This document shows positions 13,745-27,457 of a DNA stretch of 64,000 nt, piece by piece. A model generated the notes under the pieces. The model made no database searches and was not told the DNA's origin. It saw nothing but the letters and a program-made list of their open reading frames with translations. The stretch lies in contig NC_088776.1 in the NCBI RefSeq assembly GCF_954871325.1, positions 58,614,954 to 58,678,953 of the forward strand, in the 5' to 3' direction. This DNA is from Gordionus sp. m RMFG-2023. Lineage: Eukaryota > Nematomorpha > Gordioida > Chordodea > Parachordodidae. Every line of letters starts with the position of its first letter. Position 1 is the first letter of the stretch. The translations under genes and the position numbers were made by a program.

Positions 13745-14600
13745 CTTATATATATTTATTTGTTTTATAAAGAAATAAAAAGAATAGGCTATATAATACG
13801 TATGAAAATATAAATATAAATTTTACATTAAATGAATGCTTAATATTTTTCAAATAATAAAATTTTAAATATGTTGAACATTATTATAATAAATATATTA
13901 CATTAAACAATATTTAAGTTAACTGGGCTAAAGAAGGTAAAAAGTATTATGTTAATATAATATATAAGAGTTGGGTTATTTTTTTAGATCTAAAAGATTA
14001 CATTTTATTGGAAAAAAAACAATTTTTATATATTTTTATAATTTTTTTTATAAAGAAAATAAAAAAATAGACCATCAAATAGGTAAGAAAATAAAATAAT
14101 AATATTAACATTAAATGAATATTTAATATTTTTCAAATAATAAAATTTTAAATATGCAGGATTATATTCTATAATAAATATATTACATTAAACTATATTT
14201 AAGCTAATTGTACAAACGAAAGTAAAAAGTTTATGTTAATATAACATATTATGGGCTAGGTCATTTATTTATTTTTCTATCTAAAAGCTTAGATTTTATC
14301 GAAAAATACGATTTTTATTTATTTTTACAATTTTTTAAAAAAGCAAATAAAATAACAGACGATGAAAACTGTAAGAAAATATAAATATAAATTTTACAAT
14401 AAATGAATGCTTAATATTTTTCAAATAATAAAATTTTAAATATGCTGAACAATATATTCTGTTATAAAAATATATTTCATTAAACTATATTTAAATTAAA
14501 TATACTAACGAAAGTAAAAAGTGTTTTCTTAATATAATATATTAGAGCTAGGTTATTTATTTTTTCGATCTTAAAACTTATATTTTATCGAAAAAACTAA
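13745..14600 (+). repeat. Tandem repeat, ~285-bp monomer x3
   Basis: The landmark CAAATAATAAAATTTTAAAT recurs at 13,851, 14,134 and 14,422, giving periods of 283 and 288 bp. Each monomer runs from a TTTATAAAGAA-A-like start through ACATTAAATGAATGCTTAATA to a poly-T rich end. A diverged single copy lies at 5,440-5,730. Confidence 0.85.
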
Positions 14601-15150
14601 TATAAATAGATAGAGATAACTATTTTTTAAATTTCATAAAAAAATAAAAGCTTCTATGTTATTAGAATTCTTGCTTTATTAATAAAAAAATTGGGGTGTT
14701 TCACTAGATTTGATCTAAATAAGAATGTGAATAAAGTCTTTATTTGGGAAAAAAAAAATTCTTTGTTTAAGTAAAGTTTTTATCTTTAAGAAGAACGAAA
14801 AAGTCTTTTATTATTAACTACTGATATAAAAATTTAATAATGAATATATATCTTTTTCTATGAAATAATATGTATATATATATATATATCATTTAAATAA
14901 CGTTTTATATGTCCAATTTACATAATATCAAAGTTTAATTTAATATATCACACGATTAACATTATCGCCTTACCGACATTATTTAAATGGACAAGTATAT
15001 TAACGCTTAACACAATATAAAATAAATAAACTTTAAATTACGAATATGTAACAATTAATACAATAAGACTTTTCTAAATTAAGAATTTGTTTTTAAATGC
15101 AATTTATTCGGTGATATAAAAATATGATAATTAAATTATATATATTACTA
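14601..15150. other. AT-rich spacer with short AT dinucleotide run
   Basis: A (TA)n run lies near 14,872-14,888. Nothing else is recognisable. Confidence 0.5.
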
Positions 15151-15240
15151 AAGCTTGGCAACCTGATCGTTAGTTGTTTAGGGAAAGGAAGGCGAGCAGG
15201 TGTGCTAGAGGAAAAAGGGGAAGAAAGGCATATTATATTA

Positions 15241-16161
15241 TATTGCTATATATAGTGTTAACATCCTTTGAAATGCGTTTTGGTATAGAATCAAAAAGAT
15301 AAATACTGAAATAGATTTTTCACTAAAAATATAAATTTTTTTATGTTAGGAAAATAAAATTCTTAACTTAAAAAGACCTTCGATTTTTGGAAAATTGGAA
15401 TATAATTTTTTTTTCTATAATATATTTTTTCTAATATTTTTAATATAATTTTATTTAAAAAAAATTATTCATTTATTTCCAAAAATTAAATAATATTTTA
15501 TAGTAATAATATAATACAAATATAATATCTAAAAAAATAATATGGTGATGATATAAATAAATATATATTATATAAATTAAAAAGAATAACATAAAAAAAT
15601 TTGGGTAAGGTAGGAAGACTTGATGATCCATGAATTGAGATGCACGACTAATTTAAATTAATCTTTTTTCTTAGAAGTGTTCCCATTTGCACAGCTGGAC
15701 GTTCGCTATTTTTATATTTTTCTAATCATAAATAATTACTCAAAATATTTCAATAATATACAAATCTGATTATTAAACATCCTTTATTAGCAATAAATAT
15801 AATCAAACTATAATATTATAAAATAAAAATTTAATCAATAAAAAATTTATACATTGGTAAAATATTGCCAATAAGATAAAAATTGGTATCAAGTTAGATT
15901 CCTGAGTTTGCTAGAAAAGAGTCGCATTTTTATATTAAGATATTTAAAATTAAACTGTATAATTTAAACTATAATTGAAGTAAACTATAAAAAATATTGA
16001 AAAAAAATATAAACAGATCGGGTTGAGAATCAAATTTATTAAGTGATTTGGTGTCGAGTTCTGCCACATATAAATAATTTTTATAAAATATAAGATAAGA
16101 TAATAAGTCAATCTTGACCAATATTACTAATTATAAAAATGTATCTTGGTATACTTTTATT
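15241..16161. other. AT-rich intergenic DNA, no gene seen
   Basis: No supported feature. The 8 bp at 16,154-16,161 are the left target duplication of the next element. Confidence 0.5.
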
Positions 16162-17446
16162 CAGGGTTGTCATTTGACCGGTCAAATAAGATATGGTTTA
16201 TGACCGATATTTGACCGGTAAATATGGTCAAATTCAAATAAAGTTTTTTAAGATAATATTAATTCTATTTTATATAATTTTATATATAATAGTAAAAAAT
16301 GCATATACATTAATATTTTCTAAATTCTATAATGAATGTTTTGCTCTTTATGGCATAGCCTTGTTCTAATTTATATTCAATCTTATCATTTTCTTTAACA
16401 TTTTTAAATCAATCTTAGGTTATGATACACTCCTACCAATTTTTTGTTTGTCAAGATCTTCAATCGAATTTCTTAGACACTTCTCTTAATATTCTATGTG
16501 AACAACACCCATTCCAACAACTTGAGCCCGAAATCTGATTGTTTTTTAAGAAAATTACTGGTTTCCATATATTTTGGCTATTAAATACTGCTCTTATACT
16601 TCTGAAATTTATGATTTCACTTAAAATATTTGATGATCATCTCTTTATGAAACGACTAATTTTTGTATTATTCATATGCTTCATCAAACTAAAGTAAGAT
16701 TCTCCCCTTATTTGGGGGATCCAATAAATAATCAGCAGTGCAGTGAGAGCACATGTATTTGGATTGTTTTCTTTTTCCAACTTAACTTAAATATTTTTTC
16801 CTAAGGTTGGAATATTATAAAATCATGGACATGATTGTATTATGTGGCCAAGGTCAATAAGATAGATAAATGTTTATGAATAGTTTAAAATTTAAAATTT
16901 TTTGTCCAAAATATCATTTATATATTATTGATAATTTCTCGGACAAATATCTAACTTTACTGCTTTCTTGCATATTTATATTTGCTCATTATATTTTATT
17001 TATGATACCCATCTTGTTTAGATAATTGTACATAATGTAATATAAATTTAACAATTAGTAATTTTCTCAAACCATGCTTAAGTAAAATTTTTATATTTAT
17101 TTATATATTTAGATCCAATCAAATTAATAGAAAAAAATTCTTTTTTTATATATTTTAAATTGAAATTCTTATATATTAAAAAGAAAATTTTATATTTTTA
17201 TATAAAATTATAATTAAATCGATGCCTTTATGATACAAATATATTTTAAAATAATTTGTAAACAAATTAGATTGATAAATATGCCTATACATATTAGTTC
17301 ATTAAATAAATATAGTCATTCACCAATAACATTTTAGAGTTATTTGACCGTATTTAACCGGGTCAAATACTCCTTCAGTCAATTGACCTGAATTACCGGT
17401 CAGTTGACTGAATTTGACCAATCAATTGACCGACTTGTCAACCCTG
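16162..17446. mobile_element. hAT transposon with GACCGGTCAA subterminal repeats
   Basis: Exact 8-bp target duplications, CTTTTATT, flank the element (16,154-16,161 and 17,447-17,454). The ends are inverted: CAGGGTTGTCATTTGACC on the left and the reverse complement CAGGGTTGACAAGTCGGTCA on the right. Both ends carry several TTGACC/GGTCAA units in both orientations, a typical hAT subterminal repeat array. The interior (about 16,340-16,800, minus strand) has short open pieces consistent with a decayed hAT transposase, but I could not read a confident motif. The size and lack of a long frame say it cannot move by itself. Confidence 0.85.
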
Positions 17447-18435
17447 CTTTTATTAGCTATTTATATAAAACAATTGAAGTCTACTATAAAAATAATATTT
17501 GAAAAGGTATCTTATACAAGACATTTTAAAAAATTATAATTAATATCCTTATAAATAATTTTAAAATTCTCATATTTCATTGTGAAGTCAAAGATTGAAT
17601 CTTTAAATTAATTTCCCAAAAATAGCTAAACAAGTTCCTAATAATATTTATTAAAATTTATAATGCATTTTAATTTTATATCTATTATATTTAGTTAAAC
17701 AATGTTTATCTCATCATGATAAACTAAGTAAAAAAAATAATTGTTAAATAAATGATCTTTTACAGAAATTATTTTTGGGAAATGTTTTGTTTCTAAATCT
17801 TGTTTTAATAAATATTTCCTATATTACGATCATAATGATTTTCTAATTTACTTTCTCTTTTACTTAATATAATTTCCATTTTTTGATCATCCTAGAGAAA
17901 TGCTTGGATAATATTAGTAACGCATTAATTACCATTTAATATATTAAAATATTTAGCTCAGCAACTACATATTATATAGAGAATTCGGATATATTGAGAA
18001 TTGTAAATTTAAGTCCTGTAAAATTACCCTAGGGGCATATTATTTCAAAGATATTTATATATTAAAAAGAGTTTATTAACAATTTAAAAATATATAATTT
18101 TACATAAAAATTGGTTATCAGGTTAGACTTTATGATTATAATATCCAGCGGCGTGTTTGGGGGTTTAACCCCCCCCCCTCTATGAAAAATAAAAATAAAT
18201 AAATTTTTTAATTTAATAAATTCTTAATAAACGCTTGATTTATATGTTTTAAATTTATTATAAATAATAATAGATATACACATTTGATTATTTTTATTTT
18301 TGGTTTGCAGCTATTTCACACCACCCAAAAAAGGGAGTTATTTATTCAAACGTATCATGATATTGATTCAAAAAATATTAAAAAAAAAAACTAAAAAGAT
18401 TTTGTCCGACCAGATTCATCGAAAGACAAGAGTCG

Positions 18436-18960
18436 GTGAAACTCTTTATTGAACTATATGATGTTGTCTTTGCAGCACTAGAATTTTATATATCAAGCAA
18501 AGAAAAAGATTCGGCAGATGCCGAAAATCTTTTGCAGGCTATTATTAAACCACAGTTTTTAATTTCATTTCAGTGTGTTTATTTTTTATTTAATTATACA
18601 TATGATTTTAGCAAAATGCTACAAAAAATTGATTTGGATTTAAGGGAGATTATGAATAGAGCAAAGGATATTATTGAAATATTAACAAATATCAGAGAGA
18701 ATGTGGATGAAAAATTTCATGAAATATATGAAAAAGTAAAGGAGATTGCTAATATGTTTGGAATTGAAATTTTTAAACCTATAGTAGTCTCTAGACAATC
18801 CAATCAATCAAATATTGATGCATCTACTATTGAGGATTTTTATAAAATATACATTTTTATTCCCCTTATTGATACATTTTTATTTAAATTAAAAGAAAGA
18901 TTTATTAATCATAATTATATTTTAAAAAGCTTTTATTTTCTTTTGCCGGTTGAGTCTTAA
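18436..18960 (+). pseudogene. hAT transposase, central piece
   Basis: This frame encodes part of the catalytic region of a hAT transposase of the type often annotated as zinc-finger MYM-type or DUF4371 protein. The run VSRQSNQSNIDASTIEDFYK, then IFIPLIDTFLFKLKERF, matches the family pattern in which an R-Q-x-x-R/Q-x-N-I segment precedes a Y/F-x-x-x-I-F-I-P-x-x-D segment and an L-x-x-R-F segment. The N-terminal zinc finger and first catalytic Asp are absent, so the element is truncated at its 5' side. The frame ends at 18,960; related sequence (KKISEFYADDLVGSYDKLLC) continues in another frame at about 18,990-19,050. Confidence 0.8.
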
Positions 18961-19098
18961 CTGTTGATTACACTTGAAACATGAGAGGATATTAAAAAAA
19001 TATCAGAGTTTTATGCTGATGATTTAGTAGGTTCATATGATAAGTTACTTTGTGATGTCGAATTTTGGTATAAAAATCTTGACAGAATAGGGTATTTT

Positions 19099-19464
19099 TT
19101 GAGACCAAAAAATGCTCTGCAGGCCCTTTCCATGTGTAATTGCATTTTAGATCCCCTGCCTAATATTAAAACATTATTAATTATTTTAGCTACTTTGCCA
19201 ATTAGTACCTGCACTAATGAAAGGTCTTTTTCAACTTTAAAAAGGTTAAAAACCTATTTAAGAAACACAACCGGTGAAAAACGTTTAAATGGATTAGCCC
19301 TATTGAATATTTATAAGGAGATTATTTTAGATAAAAATTTGATTCTAGATGAATTAGCAAAATCTCAGAGAAAAGTAGATCTCTCTAAATCAAAAAATAG
19401 CAATAAAATTTTATTAGTTTTAATATATAATCAATTTTTTTTTGTAAAAAAGTATTATTTATAA
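19099..19464 (+). pseudogene. hAT transposase, C-terminal dimerisation piece
   Basis: The segment PNIKTLLIILATLPISTCTN, followed by ERSFSTLKRLKTYLRNT and RLNGLALLNIYKEI, is the hAT C-terminal dimerisation domain with its conserved S/N-E-R-x-F-S-x-L-K-x-x-K-x-x-L-R core. It lies 138 bp downstream of the central piece in a different frame, so the protein cannot be made as one chain. Element-level evidence (target duplications and inverted ends) supports the call. Confidence 0.85.
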
Positions 19465-22210
19465 GATAATATCATCATATTTTTTTAAATACCATTATTT
19501 GCATAAGAATTACACATATTTTATATAATTGTAAAGAATTACTTTTTTTAAAATAGTTTTTATACATTATAATTTTTAATATTAAAATCTGTATTAAAAT
19601 ATCCACATTTTGAAAATATTTAATTAACAAAAATATATACATGATTAAATAAAGGAATGTAAAATATATAATAAAATACCCTAAAATTTTGTTATATGAA
19701 AATATAAAACAATTTTAACAAATCCAAAAATATAAACAATTAAGTGTTCAAAAAAAATGGGAGGTTTGGGGGGCGAAGCCCCCCCCCCCAAAAAAAAAAA
19801 TTTAAACTCTCCCCCCCCCCATGATAAAATCCTGGCTAGACCACTGATAATATCTTATTCAAATTAAGGTTATAGAAGGTAGGCGCTTAAAATTTAACAA
19901 ATCATTATAAAAGGTAAGCTCTTTTATCATATGTCGTCCTCCATATATTAAAATAACCTAAAAGCACATTTATTAAATTTGCGAATTTATGAACAACCTT
20001 AAAAGAAATAATAAAATATTATCATTAGTTTTAGAATGATCTTGAGAAATATCATTGTTGAAACTTCAATTATGTAAAAAGCAATTCAAAGCTTCTTAAT
20101 CAATGTTTATTATGATTTCCTCTAACTTTTAATTCTATTCATAAATATATAATTAATTATAAATTTTAGCCAAATTCGCTGAAGAAATGAGTAATATAAA
20201 CCTTGCTTTTACTATTATTAATAATAATTCTATAAGGATATATAATATATAGCTATACTTTTTTTAAAAAATTTTTCAATCTCATGAAAATTTTTATCAA
20301 CGTTTATAATATACATAGTGAAATTATAAAATCTAACTAAAATCGTTTAGATAGACCCCACTATATATAATTCTCATTATAAGTCAGTGAAACAATATAT
20401 GATGTTGAATGACAATATATTTGTCATTTACTGACAAACTAAATGTTTTTGATATATTAACATAAATCATACCAAAGATGATAAAAATTAAAAACATTTA
20501 TCTAATATGATGATCTTAATTTGTTTCATTTATATACAACAGTTAAATTTCATACTTTAATAATTTGACATAAATCATTATACTAGGCCTAGATAATAGT
20601 AAAAATTAATATATGTAACAATCTCTAAATCGGTCAAATAATAGATATTATTTGGTATACAGGTCTTTTATAGAATTTATTTTATATTTAAATACATTTG
20701 TCTAACAATTTAATCATAATAACTATTAAAAAAAACTTTTGTAAGAAAAACTAATTTAAAATAAAATATATTTAAAAAAATTTTCACAATAAAAAAAAAC
20801 TTTAGCAAGGCTAAACTATAATATAACATGCCCATGTTTTTAAATTAATTAATAATTTTTATTAAATATAGAAGAAACAGGTATGTTTATACTATAAAAT
20901 AGAAAATATATATAAATTAATTAAAATAATAACAGAATGATTTCTGATTCCATTCATGATATTTCTGCGTGAATAAAATAATTTAATCTTTTATAAGTAA
21001 CTAACAAATTGCCCTTCAGAGAATGACCGATGAATCAGAATTTTTCGTTTATTTAACAATAGGTTTATTTCCCCCATAGCAAGATTTACCAAATATATGA
21101 TCATAAATAACATACAGATGGGGTTATCACCTCTCATAATATAAGTAAATTTCTGAATTATACCTTATAAAAAAATGAAAATATTTGATTCATTCATCAT
21201 CAAAATAAATTTCAGATTGATCAGTCATTCTTCCAATAATTTTTAACCATTTTTACATACAATGTTTATCCCGTATTTTCTGAAATAAGTTGGTCAAATT
21301 AAAGAAAAAAGATAAGGCTTCAAGTTGTTTCATGATTAAATGTGAGATCTGGATGAAACAATACAAAAGAATTATAATATACTGCCTCTTTAACATAATT
21401 AATCCAGTTAAAATAAAATCATCGAAAATGAGTTGAATTTATTTACCTTTGTCTTGTTAATCTTTATAATATATAAGATATGTATAATGTAATTGAAACT
21501 ATTTTTGGCAATTTTATGTAATTTTTATATTGTTAATTTAATCATGATCAAGGAAATATTACAAACTATTCATTAGGTATATTTATATATAATATCCAAT
21601 ATATATTATATATAAGATTACCATATTTTTATTTTTTTTAAACACTTTATCTAAAAATATAGGACCTCTAATCACTTTATATGGTATATTGTTAATATAT
21701 TTTAAACGCCACCATTTACATAACTGTTTACTAAATGCTTCTCTTAATTTTGAAAAATAGAAGTTTATATTTAATGAATTTGAAAATCATGTGAATTTGA
21801 TAAATGTTTCATGAAAAAATAGTTTGTTAAATCATGGAAATTAAGAAATTGAAGGATTAAATACTTTACTGAAATGCATATTATTTATAGAAGTTCTTTA
21901 ATTTTATCGATAAAATATTTTTGCAGCCATTATGAATTAATTTTATAGTATATTATTAATTAACCATTGATAAATTAATTTTTTGAGTTAAATATCATTA
22001 TGTTACTGACTATTATTATTTTCAAATTGTCATAACATTTTATATAATGTTTAAAACAGATATTAATATTCGGAGCATTTCTTTTTGTACATGTTAGAAT
22101 CGATGTATTTTTTAAGTCAATGTTTTATTCTTAAATTTATAGGCTTTACATAAAATTAATACAGCATATTTAGGATACTATAACTTTATTAATTTTCCGA
22201 TAATTTTGTA

Positions 22211-22306
22211 AAGATTTTTTTAAGAATGTTCCAACTGGATTTTTTTTTAAATTTTGCAAAGATTTTTTTAAGAATGTTCCAACTGGATTTTTTTTAATTA
22301 AATTTA
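22211..22306 (+). repeat. Recent 48-bp tandem duplication
   Basis: AAGATTTTTTTAAGAATGTT and the sequence after it is repeated nearly exactly 48 bp further on. Confidence 0.85.
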
Positions 22307-22610
22307 ATAAAATTTGCAAATCATAAAATTAGAAATAATCTAAAAATAAAAATATGAATGGCAAACTAAATAAGGAAGGAGGAATAAGTCTAGAAAATCT
22401 AAATTGACGATATAGTTTTAAATAATAAGAAAATAATATTTTTGTATATTAAATGAATTTTTTTATCAAATACAATCTTAATATATTATAGATGATAATA
22501 TAATATTTATGTAAATATATTATAAAATTAATTTAAGAAAATTTGACTAAAGAACAAAGTAAATATAATTTACATATCGAGCAATTTATTACGGTTAATA
22601 ATTATAATAT

Positions 22611-23270
22611 AATAGAATAGAATAAAATAAATAGAATAGAATAGAATAGAATAGAATAGAATAGAATAGAATAGAATAGAATAGAATAGAATAGAATAGA
22701 ATAGAATAGAATAGAATAGAATAGAATAGAATAGAATAGAATAGAATAGAATAGAATAGAATAGAATAGAATAGAATAGAATAGAATAGAATAGAATAGA
22801 ATAGAATAGAATAGAATAGAATAGAATAGAATAGAATAGAATAGAATAGAATAGAATGAATTGAATAGAATAGAATAGAATAGAATAGAATAGAATAGAA
22901 TAGAATAGAATAGAATAGAATAGAATAGAATAGAATAGAATATAGAATAGAATAGAATAGAATAGAATAGAATAGAATAGAATAGAATAGAATAGAATAG
23001 AATAGAATAGAATAGAATAGAATAGAATAGAATAGAATAGAATAGAATAGAATAGAATAGAATAGAATAGAATAGAATAGAATAGAATAGAATAGAATAG
23101 AATAGAATAGAATAGAATAGAATAGAATAGAATAGAATAGAATAGAATAGAATAGAATAGAATAGAATAGAATAGAATAGAATAGAATAGAATAGAATAG
23201 AATAGAATAGAATAGAATAGAATAGAATAGAATAGAATAGAATAGAAAAGAAAAGAATAGAATAGAATAA
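22611..23270 (+). repeat. Pentanucleotide array (AATAG)n, ~660 bp
   Basis: An almost unbroken run of AATAG units, with a few variants near 22,855-22,865 (GAATGAATTGAATAG), 22,940 (a shifted unit) and the last ~25 bp (AAAAG units). Confidence 0.97.
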
Positions 23271-23489
23271 AAATAAAAAATTTATGGTTATCGAAAAATA
23301 ATATTGAACAAGAGTATATATTATTTATTATTAGTCATCTATGCTAAATTCCTATGAGCCAAAATTACGCCTCATAAACGGCTCATAATATTTTATGCAC
23401 CATATCAATATCTACACTTTTTTCATATTCCTAAGCGGCCAGTCTTCTATTTATTAACATTATTTTTTGTACTTTTTTAATACCCTGTT

Positions 23490-24030
23490 ATTTTATATTT
23501 TATTTTATTAAAAATTGTTATAGCTATAACAACTACTATAAAACCAAGTAATCAATCTATTAAAATGAAATAATCAATAACTTAACTAAAAGAAATGCAT
23601 ATTTATATATAAATATATTTTGTAAATTTAATATTAAATTTATTACTGCTCTTTCTGTGAATTAAGTTAAAAAAATATAAGTTGAAGGCGGGCTACAATC
23701 AGACATTTTGTTGGAAATGTGAGGGAGTGGGAGGCACTCAGAGACTGCCTTTAAAAAAAGATATATTTCATATTCCTGTTATCATTTTCCCATGCCCTAA
23801 AAGTATTAGGTTGATTATTTTTAGATATTTAAGAAAAAGCAGCTTATAATATGTCTTAAGTAATATGTATGTAATTTACAATAGTAAAATGTAAATAATT
23901 TGTATGATTGAGTAAACTATTTAATTAAAATCAAATTTTATATAATATAAGTTAACGTCTAATTATTTCTTTTATCAATATGTTATCTTTAAATAAAAAA
24001 TTAACCGTTTTTTTTATGTTTAAAAATCTC
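23490..24030 (+). repeat. ~540-bp direct repeat, copy A
   Basis: Aligns with 25,725-26,225. Shared landmarks include TTTTATTAAAAATTGTT, GTTGAAGGC.GG, a GGAGGCACT-like block, CCCATGCCCTAAA.GTATT and TTTTTAGATATTTAAGAAAAA. No gene content. Confidence 0.75.
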
Positions 24031-25724
24031 GTTTTACAGGAAATATATTCTAGTATGTTTAGAATACCAACCCTTTATAATAAGTTATCATTTTAATAAT
24101 TTCTAATTTACATAATAAATCTAAAGGAAAATAAATTATATTAAATTCAATAGTTTATTAGATAATTTTCTAAAAATCAAGTCATTCTTTAAAAAACTAG
24201 TCAAAAATAATTTAAAGTTAATAAAATAATTGACTGAAAAAAATTGATGACCATATATTCTTTTTTTAATTCACAATTAACTTGCAATGCCAAGAAGATT
24301 TATTTTTTGTAAGCCAGGATAACTACCTTTAATTACTTTCTTCCTGCAATTACGGCTTTAATGCTAATGTCTCCTTATATATTTTTTATTTGCTAAATAA
24401 AAAAATATAAACAAAAATTAAGGAAAAGATTTTTTTATTTATCTATCAAGAAAATAAAACTTATTTTTTTAAAGAAAATAAATTACAAAAAAAATGTTAT
24501 AATATTTGCTTTAAAAAAAGAATTTTTAAAAAAAACTAATATTAACTTTATTTTTATTGCACCATACTAATCAGGATTTATCTAATGTTTAAACTTATAT
24601 TTGCCCGCCTTTCGGCAGTGTCTCTCTTTTGAAGATTATGATCAGATATAGATTTTCCTTTTATAATATGTAAACAACATCTCCGTTAAAAACAATGGAA
24701 ATAGTAATTCTAATCTATATTAATGTTTCTGGCCATAGTGAGTTATTTAATCAGTATGATAATCAGATTAATAAAATATAAAGTTTGGCTAACTTATTTT
24801 TGATACTTATTTCTGTTAGCCAAATAGCTTTGAACTAGCACACCTTATTTTGGTTGGGTTTTAAGTATTCGGCGACATTGTTATTTTTAGCTTTTTTTTC
24901 TTTTTCCTTCTTTCGTTTTTTTTTGTTAAATTTATTTAAAGTTTAAATCTTTAACTATTTATTTTGTGGAAAGAAATGGGTCTATTTTGCACTTTTTTAA
25001 TTTTAAATCAATGCAATTAAAATTTTTATTTTCCTTTTTTTATATTTTATTCCTTTCATATTGTTTGCACTTTGTTTTATCCTTTTTCTTCTCGAAGGAA
25101 AATAAGTATATCTTAAAAAAATACTTTCAGAAAAGAAAAAAAAACTAGTCGAATCTATTAAAAATAAAATACTCAAAAATAAAAAGAGTAAAAAAAAATA
25201 AAATAAATTCTGAAGAAAAATAATAAATATTTCGTTTTTTCTTCTCTTTTTTATATCTATTTTTAAAAAATAAATATAAATTGATTAATAATATAATTAA
25301 TTTAAGAAAAAATATGGCATAAAATTTTTTATAAATACTCTATTTCATTACTTTTACAAATAATAATATTATATTAAAAGAATGATTAAAGAAGATAATC
25401 AAAAAAATATATTCATCACCAAAAAATAAATGAATAAACAATTTAACTCAAAAAAATGACCCACATAACACTTTTTAGGCTGTATCGAAGCTATGTAGCT
25501 CCTAAAAATCTCGCATGCTAAAATTTTGGAATAAAATAATTTTGAAACTTATACCAAACTATTATATAGTGGAACATCATGCTTTTTGTTTGGGAAATGA
25601 TTTACAGGGTAGAGAAATTATGAGTAAAAAATAAAATTTTCGAAATTAAGATCATGCCAGAATGGGAAATATGTTATAAATATCTTATATTAGCCAGCTA
25701 TCCCGGATACGTATAAGCCAAGTT
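24031..25724. other. AT-rich spacer between direct repeats
   Basis: No credible gene. The 60-codon frame at 24,966-25,148 is a Phe/Lys-rich low-complexity translation of T- and A-runs. Confidence 0.5.
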
Positions 25725-26225
25725 ATTTTAATTTTATTTTATTAAAAATTGTTTTAACCATAAAAACTACAATAAAACCAAATAATTGAATCTATTAAAT
25801 TAAAATAATTAATAACTTATCTGAAAGGTATATATTTAAAAATAACTATAAACTGCTTTGGCTCTGAGAATTAAGTAAAATATATTAGTTGAAGGCTGGA
25901 TACCAGACATTTTATTGGAAATAGAGGGAGGGTGGCACTAATAGAGTGCCTTTAAAAAAATTGTATATTTCATATTCTTTTTATCTTTTTCCCATGCCCT
26001 AAACGTATTCGATTGATCATTTTTAGATATTTAAGAAAAAATAGATTAGAATATGTATTAAGTATTATGTATGCAATTTACTATAGTAAAACATAAATAA
26101 TTTATAATAAATGAGTAAACAATTTAACCAAAATTTATAGGTAACGTCTAATATTTATTTTCCAGGAATATGTTATATTAAAAAAAATTAAACGTTTTTT
26201 TATATTTAGTAATCACATATTTTTT
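25725..26225 (+). repeat. ~540-bp direct repeat, copy B
   Basis: Partner of 23,490-24,030, about 2.24 kb apart and in the same orientation. Confidence 0.75.
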
Positions 26226-27440
26226 ATATGTGAAGCTATTACACAACAACTTCTTTATATATAATGGAAGCCTTGTTGGTATTTCATACTCAGTTTATTC
26301 ATCAAATTACCTTTAATGCTAAAAAGTTATGAGAAACCTGTTCTTAGAATATAACCCTTATATGAAATTAAAAATATTAGTTTAAGATTCTTAATAATTT
26401 TTAATATGTGCAGCTATTTCACAGTCACCTTTGATACCAAATCCCAGATGAAAGGAGTTTAATATTGTTGATGATCTAAAGTTTGAATACGTTCCATGAT
26501 AATTTAGCAATTAATTTTCACAAAGGACTTTATAGCTGTTGGCGAATGCCCAAATCTGAACCGATCAAGATTAAAACCAAACTAATATTATGTAAGCCTG
26601 CAGGTATTGCTAACAGATGACAGAAAAGTTATATATCTATTTGCCATAATCTCTAGGCTTACATTATATTATATTTAAAAAATCTTAACCTGGCCTTTTC
26701 TAAATATCGAAATAGGCTTTTTAAGAACACTATTTTTTATTGAAGTAATTTTTTAAAATTTATTTGCCAAATTATAAGAAATATTATCCTAATTTTTTCA
26801 TTTAAATTTCGAAATATCCAAGTATGCCAAGCATTCCTATTTATAAAAAAAGAAATTTATGTGTTGAAAAAAATCTAAAACATAATAAAACCAAGCCATA
26901 TTTTTCCTTTGTTTTTTTTTATTATCGATTATAAATAACCTTAAAACCATAATTAAAAATCAAAGACTAATATAATTTTATGATTTTCTTGATTTAACAC
27001 AAATTATTCAAATGCCGTGTTTATAAATGTTTATAATGTTTATATAAGTCATGATCTTTAAAAATTTCCTTCAATATTTCCCAATCCTTGTAGGGAATAC
27101 GAATCCTGAGAGATAATATTACATATCTATATTACCATTATATTTCTAAATCTAAGAATCAGTTTGAATACTTATTAACCTTTGAGTTACTTGTTAACTA
27201 ATCCCTCAGGAATGAGCGTGGCCTACCATATATTACTCCTTCGTTTCATGATGAATCAGAAATTTTCTTCCTCTTTTTTTTTCTTTTTGAAAGTTGAAAA
27301 CTTGTTGGAAGAGGTCTTGGGAAATTTTTTTTAGTTTATTTGAGAAAGTTAGAAGACACACTTTACATATTATATTATATATAATTGCATAAATTTATAT
27401 CTTATTAATTTTATTTATTACATAATTATGAAATTAATAC
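26226..27440. other. Intergenic DNA with MITE remnant near 26.5-26.76 kb
   Basis: The segment at about 26,520-26,760 (TAAGCCTGCAGGTATTGCTA, CTCTAGGCTTACAT, AGGCTTTTTAAGAACACT) resembles, in diverged form, the interior of the small inverted-repeat elements at 35.53-35.68, 40.99-41.20 and 47.86-48.06 kb. The rest holds nothing recognisable. Confidence 0.4.
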
Positions 27441-27457
27441 ATTTTTATGTTTTGTAG

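Larger units (their letters stand above)
18146..19846 (+). mobile_element. hAT transposon (ZMYM/DUF4371-like), decayed
   Basis: Flanked by exact 8-bp duplications ATAATATC (18,138-18,145 and 19,847-19,854). The termini are CAGCGGCGTG on the left and, read inward from the right, CAGTGGTCTAGC. Both ends have poly-C/poly-G tracts next to them. The element is 1,701 bp and holds the C-terminal part of a hAT transposase in two open pieces on the plus strand. Confidence 0.9.
17590..21800. repeat. Large repeat unit, copy 3 (split by a hAT)
   Basis: Collinear with 9.48-12.2 kb, with the 1.7-kb hAT at 18,146-19,846 inserted in the middle. The similarity resumes directly after the insertion and continues to the block around 21,541-21,720 (match near 11,700-11,880). 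No host gene was found. Confidence 0.6.
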
